Below are positions 47,101-58,297 of a stretch of 64,000 nucleotides of DNA, in pieces. How positions within the stretch are numbered: the first letter of the stretch is position 1; the number at the start of each line of letters is the position of its first letter. The notes below the pieces were generated by a model. The model had not been told where the DNA came from, ran no database searches, and saw only the letters and a list, made by a program, of their open reading frames with translations. Source of the stretch: Liolophura sinensis (taxonomy: Eukaryota > Mollusca > Polyplacophora > Chitonida > Chitonidae); assembly GCF_032854445.1 (NCBI RefSeq), contig NC_088303.1, positions 13,895,501 through 13,959,500 on the forward strand, written 5' to 3'. The position numbers and the translations under genes are program-made.

Positions 47101-50100
47101 GCCAATTACCATTGTTGACATCATGGGATCAAGATTGTACAGGTGCGTCACAAAAGCCTGTTAACCTTGAAATCCCTGATGTATACACCGCCAACAGAGC
47201 GAACCGATCACTGCACCGAGGGCAATGGACCCTCCAGCGCACTTTACCTGTCAATCTCGCCCAGACACTGCACATGCACTTGCTACAAATGGCGCAGATC
47301 TTAACTAAACGATAGCTGACAGTACATAGACAGACAACCCGTCTACAAAAGCTCAAATTATGTCATTGAAGTTCAAGTTTACTATAATAGTACATCCTGA
47401 TGTCAACCTTAAACTAAAGGCTGACATTTCAGCACCTCGGGGTTATTGAGTGTGTTTCAAGGACATGTATCGTGAACGAAGGACTTGTACGAATGTCAGC
47501 TAGCTAAACCTTAGCCCATAACCAGACAGGCTATTCTCCTTGGAGTGCAATCTTTATGATCATAAGTTGGAGTCTATAGCAACCAGTTTCCAGTTCACCT
47601 TTTCGTTGTTGTGTGAAATTATGAAATCTGATTCGCAAGATAATAACCGGGTTTACTGTTGTAGCCAGTCACATGCAATTGCAGCGTGGAATTCCAGACT
47701 TACACTGGCGCGGACTTTCTACGATATGTTGCTAAGATATTCTCGAGCTCCCTTGTGTATCATAATGGGGAAGCCTTTGCGCAAACAGACGAAATATGGG
47801 ATATAATATATAACGAATTCTATTACATTCGAGGTCAACCGCAAAACTGACATTTGATTGAATAAAAACTGAGTTTTTTTCAAACCATGCCAACTAGGAA
47901 TAGAGGGGAAGGGGCGTGTTTTAGAGTGAGGGTGACACTAACAACTCACCGATGGATCATGGGTGAAACACTGTGACTAGGGGTCACATCCCTAAGTAGG
48001 ACTAACCAGGGGACTATAATGAGACTGTGCACCCTGGAACGTGCCTGATGAGAGGGTAATGGGCTCTGCTGTGTTTACCTCACCTGGTTAGGTCTGGGGC
48101 CCGTCTTGTCAGCGTCTATATAGTACCTTCGTGACAACCACATACATGTATATCAGTTTTCAGGTCTAGTTTACGGTTCACATGTCAATACCATGGCAAC
48201 AACTCCTACAGGTATTGCGGTATGTAAGAGTGCTGAATGAACATGTGTTAGGTGTGCAGAAAAACATTAAACTGATTTAAGCTACAAAAACGCAACACGT
48301 TCTGCTTGTTTGCCAATTCACTCGTCCCATTTAACCCTTAAATGAGTGGAATGAATGAATGATAATGGTTTTATGTGTAATATTGCAGTCATATCGTGAG
48401 GCTCTGACCCGTTATGCAATAGTAAATGAAAAATGTTGAGATTACACAGATATTGGTATGAATGTGAGCAAAGTTTTCTAGAACTTTTTACACCTTTTGA
48501 CTGGCTGCTAATCTGATGTACATGTATAGTTTTCTCGTCTGCTAAAGTTCCTTCGGGATTATTTAAGCCCAAATGTCGTCAGTTCGTCCCTAAAAGAGGC
48601 TATTTTGTAGACTTTGCCCCCCCCCCCCCCCCCCCTCCCAATATATCGTTGTAAAGATCTAATTTATATGTCCAGGAAAAGATAACTCCATAAGCTCTCG
48701 TTTGCATAATACTTAATACGCTATGATCCGATTGGGAAACAGTAAACCAGTGGCTGCTTACATGTTTACAAAATCTACAATGTTTATTAGAAAAAACAAA
48801 CCAGAACACAATGTTATTAAATCTATACCTCCACAAAAAGGCGTACTTCCCAGTACCATCTTTAAATGCAAGCGACATTATGAAAAAGGTATGTGAATTC
48901 TTTTAGAGTATCGGCGCTGTTTTCTATCATTTTTCAACAAATGGAACTGTGATACAAGTCACACGCCAATTTAACACACCAAACGTCTGCTACCAACTGT
49001 TACCATTTACCGCATACACGTGAGTGGAATCAAGGCCGACCTGTGACCTCTGGCTGTGACGTCACGCAACATGTGGTCTTCCGTCTGCTACTGTGGTCAC
49101 AATCTGTTTCTGTTTACTAACCATGTTTCAGATTAAGAGAACCACAAGTTTGAATTTACAAAGTGGGCTTAAAGAGTGCATGATCGGCCAAGTGTTCCGC
49201 AAGCAGCTAATATGCTTCTACTTAAAATGTGATTTGTCATGAAACCATGCATACGAAGATAATCAGCATGTTTGCATGATATAAATTTTGAACACCAATT
49301 AAGAAAAACCAAACATGATGATCACTAAACTTATGTAAATTGGAGAACTACTCACGGTACTCCTGAAAACATAGATCAATGTCCATTCAGTGAAAACGAT
49401 GGACCCATTAAACTGACAGTATACCTGTTTGCACAGACCTGTTACTACCCCTATAATAACACTTACTGCAGTCGATGTCATAACTACTGCATGAAGATCA
49501 AACTGTTGAAAGTAATATCCCTTTGAATACCTCCCAATAAGCCAAACTCGACGCTTATATGACTATATCTATAATGAATGTGAACATTAACGGTTTACAC
49601 CTTCGCCAAATATAACGATGTATGTGTATGTACCCCATAATCCAACACTAGTTATTTCCAAGCTATTAGTATTTTAGTGAGAGGTAATATGCATAGTACA
49701 GAGACAACAACAACGTAGGACAGCCATATGTTGCAACTGTACTAGTATTCAACCTACATATCCAATGTGGTAAAACTTGGTTTGGAACAAGATCGCACAA
49801 GCGAAAGTACATACCGACTTGAGCTGGGTGGAAATCCATGACAGGAATACCGTGGCCCTTACTCTATACACTTTTCACTCTACACTGAGTTAACTTTCAG
49901 ACGATCGAAGTTCAAATGTGTTTATATCGACTAGCTGCTCAGTAGCCCCACTGACCACAAGGACAATACAACCTGTTCGGAATAGCAATGGATCCCGGGG
50001 CTGTCTTTTGTCGGCGTGGCCAGTCGGTGGTCAAGTCAGCCAACAGCCGTGGGGGTGTCGGGACAGGTCTCGTCCAGTACTGGTGTAGAAATACCGGTCC

Positions 50101-53100
50101 CTGAACTCAGTCCGTGGCCCACCGCCTCCGGAGACTATACAGTATTGACACTGTCAGCACATCACGCAGGTAAATCTGGTGAATGATGACCGTTATCTGG
50201 CGGACCGCCCCAACTTCACGGGAGGGCTAAGGACTACGCTACAGCCTTAAGCAAGCCAGAGGAACCCAAGGTAATACAGACACCAGAAACTTCAGCTTGA
50301 TGAGACAGCAGCCGGGCAGATTCAATCCCTGAACCTTCCGCATACATTCATTCATTCATTTCACTCCTTGTCACCTAAGATGGTACCGGAGGTAAACACA
50401 TGCATGTACGAGGCACACGAGACAGAGTCAATCTGCAAACCTTTCGCATACATTCATTCATTCATTCGTTTCGCTCCTTGTCACCTAAGGTGGTACCAGA
50501 CGTAAACACATGCATGTAAATTGACGCGGAAAACGAAGCAGTGTCAATCCTATCGAATCTCCAACATATGTGCGATACGGCGTCACTCTCCGTTATGACC
50601 ACGAAATTCGATAACACTATTTGGAGATGAAATTAAGCTAATTATGAAAATAAAATTATCAGAGAAGTCAGAAAACAAAATTCGTGGAAAATCCTTTCAA
50701 ATTCCTGGCAGAAGTAAAGGTGGTCATATCAGTTTATTTGGGGTCGTTATATCCCAAATAATTTCTAGACCAACCAAAGCAACATTTGTTGTGTTCAGTG
50801 TGCTGAGGTTCCATAGACGTGCAAAGTAGATTTATGAATGTTGAAGTCATGGTGTAGTACAGTCCTCTATATCTCGGTCATAATATTCGTGTCATCAGTA
50901 GGAAGCTATCATTATTACATCGTGCTTCAAGTTGATATGAAATGACACCAAACACTTTAGACTGCCTTAAACCTCTGTGATGAGTAGATATGCCTTAGTC
51001 CGTATCTTACATTACATACATGTGCACGTCACATCACGCATTTGTGTCAATAAACTAACATCAAGATGAATTGTCCGTCATGTACAGAATTTCAGTGAAT
51101 ATAGTCAGGCTAATCCTACTTTATACCGTCTGAGGCACAAGCAGACAATCGTAGACAAACATCGATCCCGGCAAAACACGGAATTAGTTACACATTTACG
51201 GGCAAATGTGTGGGAAAGTGGGCCATTACTGCAAGCATTACGAATAAGCGGATTTCGCGGTGGGGGTTCAAGTTGGACAACGGCTTCTTAACACTGGTAG
51301 AGTAAATGTGAAAGCATAACCTGAAGGTATTTAATGTCAGACATGTAAACAGGTACTTAAGAAAGTAATTCTACAAGATATAAAGTCAAGGACGTGAAGA
51401 AGAGATGGGGTGTGCGGGAGAAGGGTAACACAACGGTCATAAAACAACAACATCATGTTATGGCACTGTTGTATTAACCAAGTCTTAGTCGACAAATTCC
51501 ACCCACAATACACCAAGCGTAAGCTGCACGTTGCCCGCAGTGTTCAGAGGATCCGAAGATGTCACCACGTGGCCATCGATACAGCCACGAGGCTACAACA
51601 GAACACTGATGGACGCGGTGTGCTTCTTAATTAAGACAAGGTGTTCCTCTTCTAAAGTGGGACTGTGGTCAGAGTAAACAAGATACCGAATATAACCCAA
51701 ACACATACGTGGGTCATCTGGTTTTCTAGCCAGATTAGTTGAGTGTCTTGTCTACTGTCGAGGTTTGTTTGGGACTCACCCCGGAGGTCTGTTGCACACC
51801 CCCAAAATACAGTCGTGGATGTTTTAAGACGCTGCTCATCAGGAAGTGATGGTTTCCAGCAGCTGAAATACGATGAACATTGACTTTTGTTTTGTTTTTT
51901 TTTTCTGGGCAAACTGCAAATCGCTCCCCAATCAGAAAACATTGGTCTTCCGACCAGGAACCTTTCAGACATACAAAATGTGGCTAGGGACATGCATACT
52001 GGGTAGACACACGAATCCAAACACTATAATAAGACAAAGGCCGTATCAGCGACTCTCGTGTTCAAACTCAGTCAGGTTTCAATTGTCCCATCAGTATTTC
52101 GAGTTGGAAATAAAAGATTTGCTTAAGAGATAAAACCAGACAATCAGTTGTATTCAGATACTGATTGTATCGGTGTTTTTTAACGATCAGATTTACCATA
52201 GAGTGAGTGTGTGTCTTGTATAATTGTATGTAACAAGCATGTGGAGTCCATGGTCAGTTCCTGTTCACAGGCGGGGAACATGAAAGTGATCTTGAGGTAA
52301 TCGGATCTCTTTTGGACGAATCCTTTCAGACATGTTGTCTCCCAATGTGAGAGTTGTTGTAAAGATTGGACATTAGAAAAGTCAAGAGAGGTACTTAACA
52401 GGACTCTTAGTGCAGGAGAGGAAGTTACTAGGAGTGGCCGGAGGTTTTCAAAGAGCTCATCCAGTCCATCGGTTATTGTGGAATTTTAAGCTTCCGACGA
52501 ATCCGGACGTGTAATCCTAAAACGTAATTTCCTGTACGTGGATTTAAGTTCAAAGGACATTCAAATCTATTGTTGGCATTGTATTCAGAAGAGATGTACA
52601 CATTATGTAAACAGGAAATTTTCAAGACCTGCACGAACCTGCACGGCAATCACCTTAGTACATAAGTTACATAAAAGAGTTCTCGGAAATTAAGTCTACT
52701 CAAAGGTATGGCGGCATAAAACACCAGTCAAATAAATAAATAAATCAAACGTATGTACAACTTTTCCAATAACCGGCCAGAATAAATCTGAGCGGAAATT
52801 ATACTTAGTTTGCGATATTATTAGTGTAAATATTTATCTCAATATCATGTAGACATATGTGTATACGCCTGTGTTATAGTTATTACTTATAGACTATCAC
52901 AGTCCTCTGTTAGTTCTGGTCAGAAAGCTATGAAGGTGGACCAATCTCAGCTGTTGTGTTAACCCAGTCTAATTGTAGTCCAGAAATAGTTTCATTTCAC
53001 CTGGTGACACGGTTTATCAAACATCAGATTTGATAGGCCACCCATGAGTGTAAATTGTCTCACCTGAATGAGGCAAATCGCCACAGGTGTGTTTATTGTT

Positions 53101-56100
53101 TATACTGATTCTGACAGGACACACCTCAGGCCAGCTGGACAGAGGCCCGGTCAGCTGAACTTCTCATACACACGTGGCAGTCACACATAACGTGTTGACT
53201 CACAACGAACTGGTAATTAGTTCATAGCGAGTAATGCTACAACATTGCAGAAAACAAAAACAGAGCATTGTGTAGTATATAACGTGCAGGTACACGATAG
53301 GAGATTCCATTAATGACAGGTGACATATAGGCGTTAGTAAGCTGTTATTACCTGTTATAAATTATAGCAGGTAAGAGTAGTGTTGTTTACAGTAATGAAT
53401 GGTGTGATTGGATAACATATCGTTATATCCAGCATCAGCTTGATTGTACTGTTATGCAATCACCCTAAGGGAAAAGTGGCAGAGGAAGTAATGGACAAAA
53501 AGGTTAATACCTGAACGTGTTTGTTCGCGTCTACCCGGTTTTCTGTTCAGCTTAGTGTATATTAGTACTCAACAAAACAGTGTTTTCCCCTCCCTATATG
53601 GTGTACACGTCATGGTTGTGTCATTAATTATGCAAGGTGTTTTCACTAAAACTACAACCTGTGAGACAGAGAGAACTACAGACAAGCGGATACATTAATA
53701 CGCATGTATATAAATGGATCAACTATGAAACTTACGTACCCACAGCGCGAATAAACCTTGATCAGGGTTGAAAATAAATGATAGTATCAACGATTCAATA
53801 AAAAATCTTTTTTCCATGTAGTCATTTCACTGACTGCGTCCACTTACACCCTTAATTAATCTTAACTCTTATGGTGGCATCCATCGAAAGTAATGTTGAT
53901 TGGATTAGAATATAATGTTGTGGCGCTATTAGAGAGAAGTGTGAAGAAAAATGGATTTATAACGCGATATGAAAATGAGGCCAAGTTTATTTATTTACTG
54001 ATTACTTAAAAAAACACTGTGAATATTCAGTTACATTTGGATCGTTATGGATTAATCTACATAGATGCTAATATGTACGGATCTTTGTTTTTAAACGGTG
54101 AGATTAACAATACGATATGTCTAAATTTAAAAAAAATAATACAGTTTAAAATCACGCTTGCGAAAGGAGCTCGCAGACGCATTAAACGTCGATCAAATAA
54201 AATGTGGATCCGTAAACCTGTTCCACTGTACTGAAAAGATGCTGGGTGTTAGTAATAGCTCGGTAATGAGACGCATACAAAGCAAGTTGCAAAAAACAGT
54301 GGTATAAGTAGCATTTAAGAACAGGACTTGAAAAAATAATGGCTTGAACTGCCAGAAACGCTAATTATTAAACGTACAATATTAAGCAATTACGTTGAGG
54401 CTTTTAACATAAATGACCATTTTACCGTTCCTATTTAATGGCGTAAACTGAAATGTTTGTATTATCTGGGTGGTTTGTGGCCACTAAAAGCTGATAAGAC
54501 GCACTCATTTCACAGTCTACTGGGTTTCTTTGGGCGAGATATTGTATTCAGTTCATACGTTGTGCGGAGCCAGGCTTCACCTTACCCCGCAGGGCGTCTT
54601 GTACAACAATGGCCAACAGCAACCTCAATGTCGCAAAAGCTACAAAGAGCCAGTGAACTTTACAGTGAGCTAAGTGAAGATCTGCGACATCAAGATATGC
54701 TCTTGTAAACTGTTATCATGAATCTACTATACGTTGGTTCTTAAAAAGCCAAACAACATGATATCGTCCTTTTTGTATGCGTAAGTAGATAGGTGACTGT
54801 GAAAGAGATTTTTTTATCACGTTCCCCGCTGGGAATTTCTAGTCGACGACCTTAAACTTTTTTGCCCAGACCTCTTGATAAAGGTCTCGAAGATCTTACA
54901 CTGAACTGGGTCTGTGGCAACGTATATATAACAGTACATATGCAGTGACTAGGTGCACATGGCCAACGGCCAAATTCTACAAATCACTAAGAAAAACTTG
55001 GTAGTTACGGAAAAAGGAATATGTGTAGCATGTTTCAAACGTAACGCCAAACTATGGTTTCTCCGGTGACCAATGATTTCGCCCACTTGAATCTTGAAAA
55101 TTGACGGATTTTCACGCAGGCTGCGTTATCACTGAAAACTGTCACAGTTTACTGCTTCTCCTTACATGCTCATCTTAATTCCATACTTAGTATTCCCTCT
55201 TGGTTATTTTGGCGTTTGATTTGAACGTTGTGTTGTAAATTGGTCTGGTGATTATAGCATGGACCATCTATTACGACTGATGGTTCGTTAACGAATATGT
55301 GCTTGAACGCCTAAATCTAAAATACAACCGCACACCGCAGTGTATGCTGGATAAGTTTGACAGAAAAAGCAGCCGAACATCTTGAGGAAGTATTGAAACA
55401 CGCCACATAATTATTCGATGATATTTTTTCAACGTGAGCTTGCCATGGATAAATATACGCACTATGCCAGGGAGGGTGCGCCAAAGTTTGCAGAATTCAC
55501 AATTTTGTTCATGCACACTAATGCACGAGTGCTTGACCACAGTATGAGAGGGATGAACATTTTGAAATGATCCAAAATCTGGTCACTCTTATATTTACCG
55601 TACCTACAACTTGTCCCCATATTCTCTGTTATCCATTCACCTTGCAGATTCATGCTGTTCAGACGAGTGTAGTGCAAACAATTATCTAAAGAGGGATGTC
55701 CTATTCAAGTAATACAAAGGTGCAAAAAAAAAACGGGAGCGTATTGTGAACCTAAACACGCTGAGTATATTTAGTAGTGAAATATACAAAGAAGCCTTAT
55801 TGAAGGGCACGAGTTTTTTCTCTAGATGACTGAACGATGTAGGCCACACATCCGTTACACGGTGGCAACTTAACCACGTGTGTTTTAGGAAGGGAGCTGG
55901 GTACGTATAGGGCGTTCAAAAAGGAGGGATCGTTTCTCTGTAAAATATCCAGGAGAAATGTCTCCTATAAGTGAAGACAACACAGAATTTGTAATTCTGA
56001 GCCATAATAAAATGGCAATTGAAAACACTGCAATATTTAAACCTAATCAGCGTATCAGTTGCCATTATTCAAGCATTTGCTTCCACAGTTAATTAACAAA

Positions 56101-58297
56101 TTAAAAACTAACTGAGGTATATTGACAAAAGGCCGGATTTAACCAGTTACGTGTGACTATTTACAAGCAATCACAGGGTCTGTGATGTTGTCTTTTATAT
56201 CATACACATGAAGCTACAGAGCCATGGAGACCACAAGCATCTTCTCTCTCTATGCAGGGGTACTGTCAATGCTACACGTGGAAGACCGAGTATATGTCTT
56301 TGGCAAGAAATAAACCCAGTTTCACCAATTAATTCACATCCTCGATCAGAACGGGTGTGCACGACGCCCTGGGTTGAAGCTACCACACGGTATGGATCAA
56401 GAGGGCCTTCCAGGCGCCAGAGAGGGCACATGTGCAGTACCCCACATAATAGTGTACCACTTGACACCCTTTGACCCCTGTCACGTAACCTCTTCTGTAT
56501 GAAAGCGAACCATTCTGTGATGCAGTCTTACAACTGCTTGCTGTGTTCAGTATATTGCTAATCACCAACTAGTGCAGTTAGCTATTTTTATTGCGCCAAA
56601 TGAGTACATACTGGATGATGCTTGTTCAATGCATTGTGACCCGTAATGCCTGGAAATGAAAGATTTATTTCATTGAGCGGCTTATACCGAGGCGAGGCTA
56701 CTCAAATTTCCGGATATTGTCGCAAAATTGCCTCCAGACCAAGCAAATGCATCCGGATAGGTGTATTATATCCTCACTGAGATCGATGCTATGTATTGGT
56801 TAGTTATTGTCTCTAAAATAATCGCCAAAGCTGAGGCTGTAATAATCCTGCAATTCAAACCAAGCTGACCACTCAGAATTCATGTACAACGGTAGCTTCA
56901 AACAAATCCGAAGTAATTTGATAGCATAACTTCCCACACAAAGGATTTCATACTACACATCCGAGCCAGGTCCCTCAAATGAAGCCAGGCCTCTCAAGGA
57001 AGCCAGGCCTGTCAAAGGAAGCCGGGCCTATCAAATGAAGCCAGGCCTCTTAATGGAAGTTAAGTTTCTCAAACCAAGCCAGGCCTCTCAAGGGAAGTCA
57101 ATCCTCTCAAACCAAGCCAGGCCTCTCAAAGAAAGCCAGGCCTCTCAAAGGAAGCCGGGCCGTTCAGTGGAAGCCGGGCCGTTCAGTGGAAGCTAGGCCC
57201 CTCAAAAGAAGCCTGGTGCATGACTACTCCTTTGAGGGGAACTGTCGCGGTGAGCTTAATGTAGTATGTTCTCAGCCACTCATGTTACCCAGTGTGAGCC
57301 GGGAAAGGACTCAAAAAAGACCACGATATCTATGCAGTTCGTTCAACAACTTACTATGTTTCGAACCAAATGATTGATGGTTTGATGTAAGATTATTTCA
57401 CATAATAAAAGCTCTCCCTGTGCATGAACCATTTAGACTATGTGTTTGATATAATAAGGAAAACAAGCGACGTGCTTAACCACATCATAGCATTACGCAG
57501 CTTAAAGGAAATCGATGAAAAATATTGCAGGAACTGCCAAGAAGTTGACAGAACAATACAAAATTAAAGGTAAATATTTTAAATAAGTCCACCAGCAATT
57601 TGGTACGTTTACCAGAAATTAGCATTCCTCATCTGGCGTGTTTTACACGTGTCTGAAGGTGTGCAAGCTTGAAACAAAGACAAATATACACAATGCTGGA
57701 CGGGTAATGAGTCGAAATGTCAGTTTTTGTAAACTTCAAAACGAAGGATTCAAACTGTCGCTATTGAGGAAGTGTATAGCGTGCGTGCCTGTCTGTCAAG
57801 TTAAGAATGGCTGCGGGGGCTTGTAGGCGATGGCAGAGATTAAATAACATGAAAACTACCTGAGACACACATGTAACTGACTAAGAGGGTAAGTAACTAA
57901 GCAGGGTCAGACTGACCCTGGGAGACGAACTGATGTCTGACAGAGATCTGTAGTCGTTAACTTTACCTATGTGTGTTTTTTATGCTGAACCGAAGAGTCC
58001 GAGTATAAAGGGATGAACAAGACTGTGTGCAGGTTATGATATGACCTAGTTCATAATCACAGACGGTTGTGATAAAGGTATATAGGACACGGATGTGTAC
58101 GCGAGGTTATAGCTTACCTTGATTAAAGCCGAGCGCACCGCCTCCAAACTGAGGCCACCTCGTGTGGGAGTCCCCGTATAAAATGACGGGGGTTTCCTCG
58201 GCTGAGAGCGGCTGACGGAAATGGCCGGTTTGCTCTGTATCTTCGGCATTTTCACCGGCTGACTGAAGTAAGATTGCGCAGTTTTCATCGTAAACAT
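35845..58297 (-). CDS. Formin of FMN/cappuccino type, 16 coding exons
   Basis: Formins nucleate and elongate unbranched actin filaments through a dimeric FH2 ring, fed by profilin-actin on a proline-rich FH1. Sixteen exons joined at GT-AG sites keep phase throughout, giving 4,872 nt and 1,623 residues. Layout: residues 1-326 Ser-rich, with a basic patch near 100-130; coiled coil about 327-371; very short proline stretch VPPPLPPRP (414-422); FH2 about 440-835; disordered tail 840-1623. FH2 signs include MKYIAWKRI, SIWHTMIEPRIDTE, GNHMNGGT, SLPEPS and FFGTWATFLHDCKHHW. The SLPEPS block and the final block are most like vertebrate FMN1/2. INF/FHDC1-like formins are the main alternative. No GBD/FH3 domain is seen. 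The Arg expected after GNxMNGGT is Ser655. Confidence 0.85.
38468..38587 (-). CDS. Formin exon 15: end of FH2
   Basis: Codes TFFGTWATFLHDCKHHWKDV and QRKLAKERFQTNFTITRDKK. This is the C-terminal FH2 post region with the FFxxWxxFxxDxKxxW pattern seen in FMN proteins. Acceptor CACTAAG has a weak pyrimidine tract; donor AAG|GTAAAC. If the intron were kept, 38 more codons would follow before a stop. Confidence 0.86.
38844..38953 (-). CDS. Formin exon 14: FH2, two possible donors
   Basis: Codes AEEGIEAQMRHFRETKDNFQ and RTAAYFMFDGEQEEVRQ. Two donors 9 bp apart, GAG|GTAAGG (end 38,853) and CAG|GTATGT (end 38,844), both keep frame, with or without VRQ. I chose the longer form because its length fits FMN proteins better. 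Confidence 0.82.
39670..39748 (-). CDS. Formin exon 13: FH2
   Basis: Codes ISPLLYDNNGTLPENISNRL and QQFFAK. Acceptor TTTTTTTTTACAG, donor G|GTAAGA. Confidence 0.85.
40008..40076 (-). CDS. Formin exon 12: FH2
   Basis: Codes VSLNDVNNALCGLSDDLAHV and RKS, exactly 23 codons. Acceptor TATTACAG, donor AGT|GTAAGT. Confidence 0.85.
40347..40460 (-). CDS. Formin exon 11: FH2
   Basis: Codes EGRENLLVFLIKTYCQQYTQ, then a stretch with SLPEPSNMRHAAQ. NLLxxL and the LPEP stretch match FMN-class FH2. Acceptor TTCCCCAG, donor CAG|GTAAGC, phase 0 on both sides. Confidence 0.88.
40752..40881 (-). CDS. Formin exon 10: FH2 signature
   Basis: Codes VFLKNLLETLLAVGNHMNGG, TASGQADGYHLEVLATL and KEIEDR. GNxMNGGT...GxAxGF/Y is the FH2 hallmark. 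The basic residue normally found before GQA is Ser here. Acceptor TTTTGCAG, donor AGG|GTTAGT. Confidence 0.9.
41086..41134 (-). CDS. Formin exon 9: FH2, 49 nt
   Basis: Tiny exon coding (D)QQLKDVRTACEEICS. Acceptor TTCACAG, donor AG|GTAGCC. Phase 1 in and phase 2 out, agreeing with both neighbours. Confidence 0.83.
41190..41495 (+). mobile_element. Old SINE in formin intron 8
   Basis: A clear tail (CATCGTATAAGCGAAATATC then TTGAGTACGGCGTAAAACACC) at about 41,436-41,495, preceded by a decayed body with GGCTTTCCTCC. The left boundary is uncertain. It lies antisense to the formin gene. Confidence 0.6.
41644..41760 (-). CDS. Formin exon 8: FH2
   Basis: Codes QFDIPDYIMYEVSRIDHYRE and KAELLRFQQRIHDYLFDIG. 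It matches the FH2 block where FMN proteins read PEQFLYELSLIPNFSER. Acceptor CTTGGCAG, donor G|GTGAGT. Confidence 0.86.
42223..42302 (-). CDS. Formin exon 7: FH2
   Basis: Codes ADALLDLILSHKDMDRVLHQ and AQRKGT, a helical part of the FH2 knob. Acceptor GTTAATCAG, donor G|GTAACT. Confidence 0.84.
42536..42660 (-). CDS. Formin exon 6: FH2 knob
   Basis: Codes VSVVDRDKAQIFVSKMHFL and LTLQDVIQAISEL. The DxxKAQ-Ile stretch is where formins carry the conserved Ile that contacts actin; Ile is present here. Donor GG|GTGAGT, phase 2. Confidence 0.86.
42825..42912 (-). CDS. Formin exon 5: FH2 linker
   Basis: Codes VFNDESDGYRSQVSLYDD and an Arg-rich ARRGRSRSY, the variable linker between lasso and knob. 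Acceptor TTTTGCAG, donor TAC|GTGAGT. Confidence 0.83.
44403..44475 (-). CDS. Formin exon 4: FH2 lasso region
   Basis: Codes (G)TPGSQLSIWHTMIEPRIDTE and AVEL. The conserved Trp and the EPxID block mark the lasso/linker part of FH2. Acceptor CTCCACAG, donor CT|GTAAGT, phases 1 and 2. Confidence 0.88.
44741..45075. repeat. 42-bp minisatellite, about 8 copies, in formin intron 3
   Basis: Nearly perfect 42-bp units (words ATTCCTGTTCCACAGACAGG and CGTACTACATGTGAATAC). The first two units differ at a few bases and the last five are almost identical, which suggests recent growth. As 42 is divisible by three, frames stay open across the array on both strands, for instance a 14-residue repeat VLHVNTIIPVPQTG; these are not taken as genes. 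Confidence 0.95.
45092..45274 (-). CDS. Formin exon 3: short FH1 and start of FH2
   Basis: Acceptor CTGTTCAG, donor G|GTAATT. It codes VPPPLPPRPS, the only proline run before the FH2, and the FH2 entry MKYIAWKRIIL. FH1 regions usually have several longer proline tracks, so this one could bind only one or two profilins or an SH3 domain. A 42-bp minisatellite begins only about 17 bp past the donor. Confidence 0.88.
45605..46604 (-). CDS. Formin exon 2: N-terminal region and coiled coil
   Basis: A 1,000-nt exon (333 codons plus one base) opening with ATG right after the acceptor TTTTGCCAG and ending ATA G at GTAAAT. It codes a basic segment (RRFKCRASAFKFARRLFKL), a long Ser/Tyr-rich stretch, and a predicted coiled coil with heptads of Leu and Met (EKQLLEEMKRMKKEH ... 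RINKLMMKMHELRSI). The coiled coil lies just before FH1 and could mediate dimer formation or autoregulation; this is inference. Confidence 0.85.
48617..48635. repeat. Run of 19 C
   Basis: Uninterrupted homopolymer in formin intron 1. Its length may be unreliable because of sequencing or assembly error. Confidence 0.9.
50338..50560. repeat. Tandem duplication of about 113 bp
   Basis: Two adjacent copies beginning CGCATACATTCATTCATTCA and containing CTCCTTGTCACCTAAG and TGGTACC, then AAACACATGCATGTA. They differ at scattered positions. Within formin intron 1. Confidence 0.85.
52685..52746 (+). mobile_element. SINE tail remnant
   Basis: GGAAATTAAGTCTACTCAAA then GGCGGCATAAAACACC and AAATA repeats: a decayed family-A tail, with the body not recognisable. 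Confidence 0.55.
56975..57214. repeat. 19-bp minisatellite, about 12-13 copies
   Basis: Degenerate units of the form CTCAAAGGAAGCCAGGCCT. Period 19 is not a multiple of three, so no repeat protein is possible. In formin intron 1. Confidence 0.9.
58118..58297 (-). CDS. Formin exon 1 (probable)
   Basis: Codes about 60 residues rich in Lys, Pro and Ser (MFTMKTAQSYF ... VRSALIK), ending AAG at a good donor GTAAGC in phase 0, which fits the next exon. The frame is open further upstream, so the start at 58,297 is the first ATG but not certain. The alternative is that this exon is not used and translation begins at the ATG that opens exon 2 (46,604). No recognised domain. Confidence 0.5.

Larger units (their letters stand above)
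46605..58117 (-). other. Formin intron 1 (11.5 kb)
   Basis: No further coding exon found with confidence. It contains a run of 19 C (48,617-48,635), a perfect CRE palindrome TGACGTCA (49,057-49,064), a local tandem duplication (50,338-50,560), a SINE tail (52,685-52,746) and a 19-bp minisatellite (56,975-57,214). A first intron of this size may hold enhancers or other first exons, but nothing in the sequence proves it. Confidence 0.45.

Noticed and set aside
54457-54708. 83-codon plus-strand frame ending in a helical-looking stretch
   Set aside because: Composition only; it lies antisense in the formin intron with no partner exon found.
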